A DNA stretch of 64,000 bases from Amphiura filiformis (Eukaryota > Echinodermata > Ophiuroidea > Amphilepidida > Amphiuridae). How positions within the stretch are numbered: the first letter of the stretch is position 1; every line of letters begins with the position of its first letter. The notes under the pieces are model-generated. The model worked only from the letters and a program-made list of their open reading frames with translations, searched no databases and was not told the origin of the DNA. This document shows, piece by piece, positions 35,756 to 47,464 of this stretch. Where the stretch lies: positions 59,647,991 to 59,711,990 of the forward strand of contig NC_092636.1 in NCBI RefSeq assembly GCF_039555335.1, read 5' to 3'. The translations under genes were made by a program, and so were the position numbers.

Positions 35756-37095
35756 AAATTACTAAGGTCTGCATCTTTCCTAAGAACAAAATCCATTCTG
35801 GATGGTTTGATCTTATCCCCTTTACATCTGTTATTCCAATATTTCTTTCCCAACATACTACGCTCAAACTAACCACTTACCTGCTGATGCTACATGGTGT
35901 ATCATCATCTTCAGATACAAATTCTGTTCTTCTCCCCATTCTGTAAGTAAAAGAAAATAGATCAAAATCAAAACGAAATATAAACAGCCGAAAGCGCACA
36001 AAACCAATACATTTTGCATTCAATGTACTAAAGGCACCGTTGTACTACTGCTACATGCATGCTCTCGTAATGGAATAACAGCAATTCACTCATACCAACA
36101 TATTGGCTTGCTAATTATTCATATTTAGCCTGAAAATGTTCTTGCTTTCTCACATCTAGATGCATTTGGACAATATTTGAAGATAAGCCATGTCCTAAAC
36201 CAATAGGGTCCTCCCTTTAATCCCATTGTAATTCTTCCATTAAGTGGTTTGATCGCCAACCGAAAAACAACACTATTTATCAGATACACAATGCTGCATT
36301 GAAGTAACCATGCACCAAGCAATACAGTGCATTGTAATGACAACATCCCGCACATATCCAATGATTAATGTGTGCACAAAATGCTTTTACATATAGTGCC
36401 ACCACAAAATTTTCACACCAGATGATGTCAAAATAATTTATTTAATCATTAATGGATGGAGATGCGGGACAGTTGGCAGGTCTGCTTTTATTTGTTTTAC
36501 CATTCAAAACTTACATTTTATCAACATGCATCCATACATTATAACCATCCAGACATAACATTCCTTCTTGAATTCATCTCTCACTTCGATGGCTATCTGC
36601 TACTGATCCCATTTATAGCCGATTACGATGTGCGGCGCATCCGTGGTTTCTTGAACCTGTGTGGTTGACAAGCTTCTACTGCAGATTCCTTGGAAATTTT
36701 CACTAACCAATATGCAGGAAACCTTGACTTGCACATATTCTGATGATTGCATTTCCTTCACAGCTATATAAATGGTAGATAAAATGTTTTAAAAATTGGC
36801 ATCAGTGTTGAACAATAACAATGACCAAAGTGTCAAATTTTGCCCTCGTTTCATCACTGTAAGTCAAATCAGTTGTTGGCATATCTATGCTCTTTGCAAA
36901 ATGCAAAAGAAAACCCCGATTTTGATATTAACATTTTCAGATTGTCTGGTTTAGGGAATCGCTCATTGTGCCTCATTTTGATGTTTCAGATTACATGATG
37001 TACCAGCAATTGTAAAATAGACAGAAAAGGAAAAGCAAACACTGAATTACAACCTATACATTATAACATGCACGTCAAATGCAAGATATCTATGA

Positions 37096-37190
37096 TTGGC
37101 TCAGACATCCAAGGAAGTTTGCCTATCACCGAGGGTTTTGACGCCCTCTACAGTGGAAACTGCAGATGTGGAAACACACATCATAGCCAA
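37096..37190 (-). ncRNA. SNORD14: U14 snoRNA, copy 2 with altered box C
   Basis: Same 18S guide and domain A as copy 1. Box C reads ATGATGT rather than ATGATGA because of an extra CA next to it. It sits in the long intron 36130-37317, whose exon in front of U14 could not be placed. It may be functional or starting to decay. Confidence 0.88.
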
Positions 37191-37461
37191 TTTTGAAAAT
37201 CTTTTTCAATATACAGCTGATTTTGCCAATGCTGATTTGTCAATATTTGTTGCTTAATTATTTTTGTAATAAAGCCTTCATGCCAAGTGCTCCAGAACAA
37301 ATGCTGAACATCCATACCTTATGTCAATAATGAAGTACACATTTCTAAGACATCACTTGGTGAAGCAGCTTAGGATCTGGAACAAAAGACATAAAACAAA
37401 TCAAATCAATGCATTAAAGTACAGCACTTTAATACAACTTTTCATTATTGATGTGCACTCA

Positions 37462-37528
37462 GTTGCTCAGAATCTGGTAACGCTATTTGTATATAATCAT
37501 GGAACATCATTGGTGTCATCATAGCAAC
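37462..37528 (-). ncRNA. SNORD58-like copy 5, guide partly deleted
   Basis: Stem GTTGCT/AGCAAC, box C ATGATGA and box D CTGA are intact, but about ten bases after box C are missing. The CTTAGGA part of the 28S guide is gone and only ACACC is left. GCGTTACC remains. It sits 85 nt from its 3' splice site, so it may still be processed, without the main guide. Confidence 0.75.
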
Positions 37529-37989
37529 TATGCATTTCATACTTTCTATTATAGTTTGAAGGCTACAGTATGTTTTACGATAAAATTTCTTTTCAGTTGC
37601 GACAAACAGTGCTTTAAAAATCTGGTGTGATTTTCCACTCAATTTTTGAATTGATCCCATTACAGGGCATATCATACTGGCTAGCAACAAAGTCAACTGA
37701 TTGTGACTTGATGACGATGGCGACTTATCAGATATTGGCAATTACATTAAAAAAAAACGCTACGCACCTTGCGATTGTCTAGTATGATATTGCCTGTAAG
37801 ACTAATCAAATTTTGATCGAAATTGACAAATTTCAATAATAACTACAGAATTGCTTACCTTTGTTCATCAGGTTTTTTGCAACTGAAATTGCTGCTTGTG
37901 CGTCAATGTTCCTGCAATTCAAATACAAATCATGCATATTTTATTAAAATGTTCTCTAGATATTGAAAAACATTTAGACAACTTGTTGA

Positions 37990-38088
37990 AACTTGCTCAG
38001 ATTTGTTTTGGCTAATATGGCTACACAGCCATAGTATATCAGCATATATCGATAAGACGGGGAAAGAATAGTGTCATCAAGGCAAGTT
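37990..38088 (-). ncRNA. C/D snoRNA family Y, copy 3
   Basis: Stem AACTTGC/GCAAGTT, box C TTGATGA, box D CTGA, inner hairpin ATGGCT/AGCCAT. TTCTTTCCCCG pairs over 11 nt with 28S CGGGGAAAGAA. It lies 78 nt from the 3' splice site at 37911, and exon 37859-37911 is a paralogue of 34389-34447, which carries copy 1. Confidence 0.8.
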
Positions 38089-38325
38089 GTTACAAGGAAG
38101 CTTGACGCTCATATACTTTCTTTACATGAATGTTTTAAGACAAATTCATAATAGTTACATTTCATCATTTTGAAAGAAAACCTACCCATCTCCTGTTTTG
38201 TGATCACTGGAATTTGTCCTCTGGCAGCTGTAAATTATGGAAGGAAAAGCAAACACTAAATTACAACCTAGACATTTTGGAAATCACAGACTTGGATGTA
38301 AAATATCTATAATCTGTACAAGAAA

Positions 38326-38419
38326 TTGGCTCAGACATCCAAGGAAGTTTGCCTATCACCGAGGGTTTTGACGCCCTCTACAGTGGAAACTGCAGATGTG
38401 GAAACATCATCATAGCCAA
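38326..38419 (-). ncRNA. SNORD14: U14 snoRNA, copy 3
   Basis: Practically identical to copy 1: stem TTGGCT/AGCCAA, box C ATGATGA, box D CTGA, C462 guide and domain A all intact. It lies 98 nt from the 3' splice site at 38227, directly after a family Y snoRNA and exon, as in copy 1. Confidence 0.95.
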
Positions 38420-39172
38420 TTTTCAATATCAACTTTGTTATCCCTTTTTTATGTTTTGTTCACCTGATCAGAAACTTCTATTTTACCCAACTGGAGATCC
38501 CTTGGTTGTAAATAGTCCAATTTTGGCATATTTGGAATGGACTGATGGTGGAGGAATGATGACTGGGGGATGATGTGAAACCCCTATAGGCAGGGAAAGC
38601 AAATGCAACTTCACCCACACATGCTGCATGGATATATCATGAACATTACTCGAGGTATGCTCACCTTTGTGATTTGAAGTGCTTGATGATCAAGCTTTGT
38701 CGAGAACTAGATAGCTTCAATCCTGGATATCGGCAGCCTGTAGGAAGTGAGAAACACATACAACTTAAGCATTTGCAAGTTTTTAAGCATTTTTTAATTC
38801 TTTCAGCCTATCCACTCCCATTACCAACATATATTGTTACACCTGAAAAAATCTTATTTCCAAAGGCATGAATATGAATGGGTACAGTTACAATTGGTGG
38901 TATCTTTTACCTTATATAAGATTATCAGGGGTCTTCATAATGGCTTGTTCACAATATAAGGTACATTCTTCCAGGCATTGAGAACAGATGCTACAGTATT
39001 TTGTAAAGACCTTTTGCTCTGGTGACTGCTTGTCCTGATCCTTGTGTAAAAAGAATTGGGTCATGATTCAATTAGCCAATCAGAACATCACTTCCTGTTT
39101 ACATTGTAAACATCGCCAAATAGGGAAGGGCCTTTGCAAAATACAGTAAGTTGTCGTAAAAAACATGTTTCA

Positions 39173-39293
39173 TGATATCTTACAAGCAAATGCATTTGTA
39201 TTCCACTTGTATGTTACAGATCCATGATTTGATTTCTGAGGTGGATAGCACGACAGAGTAATTGGATTTACTAAGCAATGCGCTAACCTCAAT
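39173..39293 (-). ncRNA. H/ACA snoRNA family B, copy 1
   Basis: Hairpin 1 has lower stem GAGGT/ACCTC with pocket and an upper stem AGTAA..TTACT. Hinge AAATCA. Hairpin 2 has CATG..CATG lower and CATACAAGTG-type upper stem. ACA lies three bases before the end. Copies at 44444 and 46034. Confidence 0.75.
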
Positions 39294-40270
39294 ATAAACA
39301 AAGAGCACCGATGTGCTGAAGCCTCACCTGAATTGAACATTCACAATAATGCAAATTTCATTTAAGTGCCAATGTGTGGGTTTCAGTCAAATTGGAGCAA
39401 TTCTCTCTAGTTGACTTTGGAGGACCTCCAGTTGTTTTGTAAGGTGTTTTAATATGTCTGTGCGTAATTTGTACATGTATTTAGTTCACCCCATGCCTGG
39501 TGGACAGTAAATGCCCCAGTTGTCTTGAGTGTTTGTTGGTTTCATATTCCTTTTAATTTGTATGTTTGAATATTAAAAGATGATTGAATAAATACCCATG
39601 CCTTTCAATTTATTTCAGGCAAGTATTTGTCCAATCTCCATTGTGATGAATGTCACTTACTTTGCTGGTCCGAGCTGAGACCTCCTGACCTCCCAAGAAA
39701 TCTGTTCAGATTTGTGTTCACCATGGTTGGCATTGGAAGGCTGTAAAAGAAAAGACGATAGTGGTTATGTTAGAGAATAATGTACAGTACCAACACCTCA
39801 TATCAATTATGGTATATTGGGAAGTTTTGAGCAAAGCCATGAGCGGGGCAAGATTTTTTTCTTCGCTAGCCCCACACTTCCCTGCGAGATCTTGTGCAAC
39901 CTAACTCCATTTTGTCCTGCTACAACAGGCAAGCAAACATCAAGTCTAACCCTCTGCCGGTTTTGTACGAGTAGACACCACATCTCAACCACTAAGCATG
40001 GACCCGTGTACGCATATTGCACACCCTGTACTGCCAGTTCATTCCGTCATTGCCAGTAATGCATCACTTAATTTTGTTTACTTACCTCGCCTTAAATTAA
40101 GACACAGACCGAAACATGTTTTATAAAGCATGAAACCCATTTTGTTAGGGTGTTATAGGCCTAAATAATTCATTTTTTTATATGTTGAAAATACTTTATT
40201 TGTAAGATGTTTGTGCAAATGGAAGCAAAAACAAAACCCTCCCATTGATTAACTTGCTGCACAATGAAAC

Positions 40271-40347
40271 AATAAGATCAGAGCTTCAATACACGTCATT
40301 GTTCATCAGAAACACGGACCTTGAAGGTAAACTCATCACTTCTTATT
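40271..40347 (-). ncRNA. C/D snoRNA, guide for 28S GAAACACGGACC
   Basis: Perfect 7-bp stem AATAAGA/TCTTATT, box C GTGATGA, D' CTGA, box D CTGA. GGTCCGTGTTTC before D' pairs over 12 nt with 28S GAAACACGGACC, overlapping the target of 15156-15235. It lies 110 nt from the 3' splice site at 40160. Confidence 0.85.
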
Positions 40348-40722
40348 TATGCTTTTTGGTATATCCAATATGATACAGACAACTGACTGTGCTTTGTCAT
40401 TAAAATTACTTGCTTTCCGATTATATTACGGCGAGTCGGATGGCAGGAACCATATTTTTCAAGTTTTAGCCACGTAACTGAACTTTCAGGTTATAGATTG
40501 TGTGTTAATATTAGCTATCTATTCTCTCACCTGTATGTGTTCTTTCCGACTGCTATAGCTTGGACGCCATTTCCCAGTTCAGCATGTATACACCAATTTG
40601 TAGCGCAAACAAGTAAGCCCCTCAATTCTCTGTGCAAAGGTGACACAATAAAATTGGTTATTACCACCAAAGTATCTATTTGTTTGGAATGGAACAAATC
40701 ACAGAACTATACATTTTTATGT

Positions 40723-40865
40723 ATTTGTTTGATCTGACAGGATCCAGTCAAGGAGATCATCAACTCTCAAGCTGGGTTTTTAAAGATCACTTGATTACTC
40801 TATCCCCTCGTTTTTAAAAAACCATGTGAAAGATTGGGACAATCACTTGGCAGCGTTGATAGGGA
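40723..40865 (-). ncRNA. H/ACA snoRNA family C, copy 1
   Basis: Hairpin 1 has CTATC/GATAG with inner GATTG/CAATC. A possible hinge AGAGTA overlaps the stem end. Hairpin 2 has lower stem TGATCT/AGATCA, followed by AACA and three bases. Conserved nearly unchanged in three introns, each next to a paralogous exon. Confidence 0.6.
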
Positions 40866-41019
40866 ATATTCCGGCACTACCGACATTAAGTCTGGTAGGT
40901 GCAAGTATCAGTTTTATTTTATGATTGCCAGTCTTTATGATGGCTGGTCTATGAACTAGACACATGAAATGAAAACAATTTTGTTTCTGGTATTCTTTAA
41001 AATGGACGTCCAGATAAGA

Positions 41020-42650
41020 ACAGATCTTTAGGTTTTGCTTAAAAGCCAGAATTTTCGGCAGTGGCATCTCCGAATTAAAATTGTAAAATCTTATGAAGCT
41101 CAAACCCACAACCTATGGCAAAAGCCTGTTCTTTTGTAATACTTAATCCAAATCAATACAGCCATTTACAGAATAATCGGCACACATACTGAACGGCACC
41201 TGTTAGCTCTAGGAGAACAACTGTTGAAGGAATCTTAAATACAAGTTATTTACCTGTTTGTATGACAAGAGTAAATTACATGGCACCGAGATATCAGCAA
41301 GGGTGACGCATCCTTTTCAGTTCTTCACACATACTAGCAACATCTTCAGCTCTTCCTTAGTACAGTCGAATCTGAAATAAGTACAGATTCAAATACTTTT
41401 AAACATTTAAGTGTCTCCAGTAGTTGTTTATGATGGCGTCAAAATTTTTCTGTAGGCAGGTTTCTGCACTCGACTGCGTACTGTTTTAACACAGTTAAGT
41501 AGTACGTCCTGTCTGGATATCTCCTTAATATCGCATTCTGACCAAATAGGGCAAGGCAACATGAAATACACTTGCTCAGGTACACAAAGAATGCCAGCTA
41601 GTATGGAAAAGTTGCAACTTGTTCTTTCACTTAAGCAACTAACTTAAGGGCAACTCTGAAAACAAAATTTTAATTCTTCCATAACGGGTATTAAAACGGG
41701 AGGATAAAAAATTTTCTCTGTATGATGCATGCATTTTGGGGGTGGAGTAGCAATTTTACATTTTAATTGTTTCCCATAATTTGTTCATGCACAAAATGCC
41801 TATGAAAAATTAGTTTCTCTTTTTGCAAGTTGTAATCAATAAGCAGTTTCTGTTTGCATATTAACTATGGTGTGCATTGGCGATGTGGCTAATGGAAACA
41901 AGGAATTGACTTTCATTGTACAAAGAACAGTTTTGCTGAAAAAGCCAGAATTTTTGGCAGTGGCATCTGAATTAAAATTCAAGAATTTGTAAAAACTATG
42001 AAGCTCAAAACCCACAACCTACCACCAGGGACAAGTGATTTGCGCGGAACTTTTTCCGCGCAATTGGCTATTTTTTCCTTATGGGCAGGGATACATGATT
42101 TGCGCTGAAAAAAAGTTCCACGCACATCACTTGTCCTTGCCTACCACCTATGGCAGAAGCCTGTTCTTTTGTAATACTTAATCCAAATCAATACAGCCAT
42201 TTGCAGAATAATCCGCAAAAAATACTGAACGGCACCTGTTTGCTCTGGGAGCACAACTGTTGAAGGAATCTCAAATACAATTTATTTACCGGTTTGTCTG
42301 GCTAGAGTAAATTACATGTCACCGAGATATTAGCAAGGGCGATACATCCTTTTCAGTTCTTCATTCACACATGCTAGCGACATCTTCAGCTCTTCCTTAG
42401 CACAGTTGGTGTTCTGAGATAAAAAGTACACAATCAAAAAAGTTTTAAACATTTAAGTGCCTCCAGCAGTTGTTTATGATAGCATCGCAATTTTTCTGTA
42501 GTCAGGTTTCTGCACTCGACTGCGTACTGTTTTAACACGGTTAAGTAGTACGTCCTGTCTGGATATCTCCTTCATATCGCATTCTGACCAAATAGGGCAA
42601 GGCAACATGAAATACACTTGCTCAGGTACACAAAGAATGCAATGAAATAT
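41020..42650. repeat. recent tandem duplication of an exon unit
   Basis: 41020-41600 and 41945-42650 are highly similar including intron sequence on both sides of exons 41254-41371 and 42290-42413. A conserved hairpin GTACT-TTAAC/GTTAA-AGTAC lies in each copy (about 41475-41505 and 42520-42550). It may belong to another structured RNA, but no boxes were found. Copy 2 carries an extra inserted hairpin around 42030-42140. Confidence 0.7.
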
Positions 42651-43141
42651 TATAAAAAAATTTTCATTTGAGCAACAAACTTCAGGGGCAACTCAAAAAA
42701 TAAAGTTAACATTCTTTCATAACTGGCATTTTAACACTAGGTTGAACAAAATGAAAATTAAATGTTTTTCTGCAGGATGCATGCAATTCTTGACAGGGAA
42801 CCAATTTTACATCATAATTTTTTCAATAATTCAAGAATTTGTTCAAAGCTTGTTTCTCTTTTTGCAAGGAGAAGTCAATTATTATTTCTTGTTTATGTAA
42901 TAACTATGGTGCATTGGCAATGTGGCCAATGGAAACAAGGAATTGACTTTGAATGAATGAAAAGTTTAACCAATTTCTCACAACTTGTTTAGCTGTGGTG
43001 GCCTGCTGCCGACATCCAATCTTCGGTGCCAACTGATGTTACTGGGCTGGGATGTTTAATCGACTTTTCAGTGACCCAAATTTCATATTCCCTCAGCCAA
43101 TATGTACAAGGCCCTAATACTAAGGATTACACCCACCTGTT

Positions 43142-43541
43142 TAGGCTGTGTAAAATTAATATTTTGGTTCTCGCCCCTCCCTCCTCAATTTCTGGGATTT
43201 GTCAGATTTTTTTTTTTTTTTTTTTTTAGATTTTTCAATTTTTTAGACTTTGGAATGATTTATGAAATCTTCATACATATGAATAAGTTTATTAGAGAAC
43301 AAGCATCACTTCCAAGTCTTTTTGTGGTACTAGGGGTTTATCCCTCAGAATCTCACATTTGAAAAAAAAAAAAAAAAGGGCCTCATCGCTTCCTCGAGCA
43401 CTGTTGGAGAAGACCGAAAACTACTGACAATGCTAATTTTACATTGAAAAAAAAAAAAAAAAAAAAAAAACACCTCCCTCCCTCATCAATTCATGAAAAT
43501 CCTCTGGGCGAGAACCAAAACATTAATTTTATACGGCCTTA
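43142..43541. mobile_element. MITE with paired T and A tracts
   Basis: About 35-bp inverted ends around TAAAATTAATATTTTGGTTC and the mirrored GAACCAAAACATTAATTTTA. Inside, T tracts on the left face A tracts on the right, so one strand could form a near-complete hairpin. Located in intron 42414-45185. Confidence 0.7.
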
Positions 43542-44443
43542 TTGTATTGCATCACACTCGCGTACAAATTGCTGACTAAGTTTGCCGTCTACCAAGTTGC
43601 CGAACATGACGGAACATCTGTGCCAAGTGCTTTGTCTACTACCATCAAGCTGATCATTGCCAACTGAATTTGTGAGAAGTAACAAAATACATTACAATTA
43701 ATATAAGTATCTCTGCATTATAGGGCAAGCACTAAGACCATCTTGTAGAAGACCTGTTTGTGGGTTATGGGGTCTGATAATGCTGGTAATATGATCATTA
43801 CAGACACGGAGAAAGATCCCACAAGTTTTCATTTACCTACAATTAAAATGAATGTAGCAAATGAGATGCATACACACATAAACGTCAGTAGGATAGTGTG
43901 CCTTATTTAAAGACAACTGCTTGATTATTATATTATTATGAAAGATGAAAAGCAATTGGTTCACATCCTCATTGAAGTGCAATTTTCATTTATGACGCTG
44001 TTATCTCAACTTTGTGATGCAGCAACATATGTTCACTGACGACTCACTAGCTTGAACAGGATAGGTCATGTAAGATAGCAAACGCAAGCTGTCCTGTTAC
44101 TTGTACCCAAAACCATACTGCTCTTCTCACTTTTATACTACTAATAAACTTGCCTATTAATATTAAGTGGCCTAAAATGATGGAATACAGTGGTCTATTC
44201 TTTAAGTGGCTAATGTAAGCTTAATATAACGATCACAATTTCTTCAAAAAAATATTGAATTTTCTTTTCCTGGTTTCATCAACAAAATGGAAAGCCACTT
44301 TCTTATAACATTCTTCGTTCCGTAAGAAATTGCTGTTTGAAATAATGCTTCCTTTGAATAATTGTTGAACTGTCCGTTTGTGCATCCGACTTCTTATTTG
44401 AAAGGCCACATGTATACGAATGCTAAGTTATATAATGGATAAG

Positions 44444-44568
44444 ACACGTCTCATAGAAAACAAACAAATACATGTCTAAAGCATTTGTTTCTGTAATTAT
44501 GACTTGCTTTCTGAGGTGACTGGCATTACATAGTAATAGGCTTTACTGGGTAATGCGCTACAACCTCA
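44444..44568 (-). ncRNA. H/ACA snoRNA family B, copy 2, ACA changed to ACG
   Basis: GAGGT/ACCTC lower stem and AAACAAAT/ATTTGTTT upper stem of hairpin 2 are kept, hinge AAAGCA. The tail reads ACG where the other copies have ACA. Pairing in hairpin 2 is preserved despite base changes, but the box mutation may disable it. Confidence 0.55.
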
Positions 44569-45409
44569 ATATAGAAAATACAATTCTGATTCTGGCATAA
44601 GTAGAAAAATAAGTTATGATCCCAAGCACTTTCAAAAGTTTCCTGAGAGTACTGAAGTGCCTTTCAATTAAAAGAAACCCCAGCAAGTAACAGCCCAACA
44701 TTCCTACTTTAGCTTGTCAATTAGCAAGACACTAGCATGGTGTGTGATGCTACCAGTTTGAGCACTAGCACTTGTCATAATTCTAGAAAATTGGGCAAGC
44801 TTGAAATTCCCCTGGTCCTGGGTAAGGTTGAAGGAGCCTGCTGCCAATTACTATGCTCTACCCATACAAACAAAACTTGGGCTGATCCTGAGTGCAATGG
44901 TTATTTATGTAGGGCAATTAGGATACTGTCCCTGTACATATATTTCTTCCTGAATGATGCTACATGCTTTTTAGGTGGGCCAAAATGGTCAGCAGCTTCC
45001 TGTAATGCGCAATGATCTTAGATGAAATTGTGCATTATTGCCAAACCAATTTGAGTAGTAAAAATGTTGCCACCTGTTTGGAAATGGTATAATTCTTTTG
45101 GGTTACTAATTCTCTGAGTCCAGTTGACTAGATTATAGTTCAAATATTACTATCTCTGATAGTATTGGCTATTCTCAATTCTCACCTGTGTTCTTTCCGA
45201 TTGCCATAGTATGCAGGGATCTTTAAAGCCTGGAAATCATTTCTTCATCTTAATTTCCCAGTTCAGTATCACACTAGTTGGTACCATAATCAAGTGAGGC
45301 TTCCAATCCAATATCTGTACAAAAGTGACACAATACACAGTTCTATTAAACCACTGAAGAATCCACTTGTTTAAGATATAACAAATCACAGAACTATACT
45401 TTTTTATGT

Positions 45410-45553
45410 ATTTGTTTGATCTGACAGGATCCAGTCAAGGAGATCATCAACTCTCAAGCTGGGTTTTTAAGGATCACTTGATTACTCTATCCCCTCGTTT
45501 ATAAAAAAACCATGTGAAAGATTGGGTTCAATCACTTGGCAGCGTTGATAGGG
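45410..45553 (-). ncRNA. H/ACA snoRNA family C, copy 2
   Basis: Same fold as 40723-40865: CTATC/GATAG, TGATCT/AGATCA, AACA tail. About 130 nt are conserved between copies while the host exon in front (45186-45314) has diverged more. Assignment as H/ACA rests on the tail and stems; the hinge is not ideal. Confidence 0.6.
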
Positions 45554-45601
45554 AATATTCTGCCACCACTGACATAAAGTTTATTATTATAAGCTTCTTA
45601 C

Positions 45602-45842
45602 CACAATATGTAGTGCGGTCTAAGAGCTGGTCAAGTAGATGTCGTATGGTAAGTGGCTCATCAACAAACCACAGGTCACCTTCTTCAAACTTGTCCTCCC
45701 TTCTTGTACATATTTTGGTGCTACCACTCCTTGGCAAAGACATGTCTGCAAATGGTAGAGACCATCTCAAGGCACCACCTCTTGAAGGATCTGGTCTTTT
45801 TTCCAGAATGTAAAAGCTGGCTCTGCACCACAACCAGATAAG
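45602..45842 (-). CDS. host exon with an 80-codon open frame, function unknown
   Basis: An exon bounded by GATACAG and GTAAGAAG is open in one frame over its whole length. The peptide includes LEKRPDPSRGGALRWSLPFA, then CTRREDKFEEGDLWFVDEP and LTIRHLLDQLLDRTTYC. It is the longest internal exon of the gene, and its mixed acidic and basic composition looks more protein-like than other frames here. I do not recognise a family. It may be coding sequence of an earlier gene caught in the host, or chance. Confidence 0.35.
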
Positions 45843-46033
45843 CTGTATCGAAGGAAATTGAAGTATATTCATTACATATATTAATCAAGCAATAGTTCGA
45901 AAACATGTTGTAGAATACAAAACTAAACATATCGTCTCTGGATAGGCCTGTAATTTCACACGGACAGCAGCGTTTTTATCGTCTCAATAAATGTAAGACA
46001 ATAAGAATATGTATACAGTCATGCATTTTAGTG

Positions 46034-46165
46034 AAATGTCCCATGATATCATACAAACAAATGCATGTGTATCCCATTTGTATGCAACAGATTCATGATT
46101 TGATTTCCGAGGTGGATAGCACGACAGAGTAATTAGGAATTACTGAGCAATGCGCTAACCTCAAT
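46034..46165 (-). ncRNA. H/ACA snoRNA family B, copy 3
   Basis: Clearest member. Hairpin 1 has GAGGT/ACCTC and upper stem AGTAATT/AATTACT. Hinge AAATCA. Hairpin 2 has CATGA/TCATG lower and CATACAAATG paired to CATTTG..TTTGTATG. The ACA tail is followed by three bases. It lies in intron 45843-46454. The target was not assigned. Confidence 0.82.
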
Positions 46166-46726
46166 ATACAAAACGCATTGCGATTCTGGTGTAGATAATA
46201 AAAAGTGTTATAGCCCCATGCTGAGCATCTTTTGTTCCAATTTCAGTAACTGCGACAGTCAATGCAGAATTATATGTAATTCACTTATCCGGACAATGCA
46301 TGGTCCCATCATACGAGAAACAAGGTTGGACTGTATTTCATAGTTGCCTAAATGGGCTACCAAATTCTGAGTATTGAGGCAGCGAAAGTTTGCCACCTGC
46401 TATTGGTATATTTCTTTCGGGTTATGATTTCTGGGTTGCTATTAGCTATCTCACCTGTTTGTGTTCTTCCTAATTGCCATAGTATTACTCCATTTTTCAA
46501 TTCAGTAATCATACACTCTGATAGGTTCCCAATTCTCTGTGTGCAAAAGTGACACAAAACGTATTACAATGCTGAAGTATCCATTTGTATAGGATATTAA
46601 ACAAAAAGCACTGAGCTATTATTATTTCCTATTATGCGGAAAAAGCTCAACACTTGTGAAACACTTTAAAAATGGTATTTTCAGCCAATCAGATGCGATT
46701 TTCAGCAATCAGTGCATCAAGAAATG

Positions 46727-46867
46727 CATTGTTTGATCTGACAGGATCCAGTCAAGGAGATCATCAACTCTCAAGCTGGGTTTTTAAAGATCACTTGATT
46801 ACTCTATCCCCTCGTTTATAAAAACCATGTGAAAGATTGGGACAATCACTTGGCAGCGTTGATAGGG
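46727..46867 (-). ncRNA. H/ACA snoRNA family C, copy 3
   Basis: Same conserved core as the other two copies, with AACA right after AGATCA. Flanks below 46727 are unrelated to the other copies, which places the RNA 3' end at about this position. Confidence 0.6.
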
Positions 46868-47382
46868 AATATTCCACCACTACACTTTCCTTTCATGGTT
46901 GTGCTGCAAACTATTTTGTGTTCACGCTCTGCGGCATTAGGACAGCACAGTGCAATTCACTATTGCAGCCACCAAAATACACACATACAACACTATCAAA
47001 CTTGACCGTCTGTAACAACAAGAGTTCGGTTATATTTTATGATAGCTGGTTTTAGGGTGGAATATACGGGCATAGATATTCGCGTTTGCTCAAACACCGC
47101 TGTGCCATCTAGTTTCAATACCTATTTGTCAAGAGATCGCTAATATTAACTAATATTTCTAGCAGGAAAATTGTTATTACCTTTTCATATGGAGGTAGCA
47201 TACCAACAAAAACCTCATGTCTCCCTAGGGCTGCTGCATCACAGGGTTGTGGCAATGTATCTGAAAGTCAAATTCAACATAATGCTTACTGTAATTGACA
47301 CAAAGTTAAGACATTGTCATGGGAATGTTTTATCCAATAAGTTTCAGAGGTATCACTTGTCGCTTCAAACTGACTGGTAATG

Positions 47383-47464
47383 AATGTCTCAGATGGTAGT
47401 GCATGTAAGGTTGTCGTCTCACAGCCTTGGCTCGAAGTTGGGTGAAATAATCATCATAGACATT
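47383..47464 (-). ncRNA. SNORD33: C/D snoRNA SNORD33, copy 1
   Basis: Stem AATGTC/GACATT, box C ATGATGA, box D CTGA. ACATGCACTACCAT before D is the guide of human U33 (18S U1326 site, UGGUGGUGCAUGG). In mammals U33 is in RPL13A. It lies 122 nt from the 3' splice site at 47260. Confidence 0.88.

Larger units (their letters stand above)
33677..40160 (-). other. host gene exons, U14 block (15 exons)
   Basis: Predicted exons: 33677-33725, 34103-34152, 34389-34447, 34779-34808, 35095-35131, 35577-35600, 35881-35940, 36096-36129, 37318-37376, 37768-37793, 37859-37911, 38186-38227, 38665-38737, 39661-39740 and 40086-40160. Exon 34103-34152 is a paralogue of 16024-16075, and 34389-34447 of 37859-37911. 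Several exons are only 24 to 37 nt long. The 24-nt exon 35577-35600 is weak by itself but separates two snoRNAs cleanly. The 3' splice site of 40086-40160 is the least certain. Confidence 0.65.

Noticed and set aside
36803-36850. GTGATGA and CTGA pair
   Set aside because: No terminal stem and no rRNA complement.
46240-46320. ATGATGG and CTGA with partial outer stem TTGTT/AACAA
   Set aside because: The outer stem is separated from the boxes by unpaired bases and the guide match is only 8 nt; not strong enough to list.
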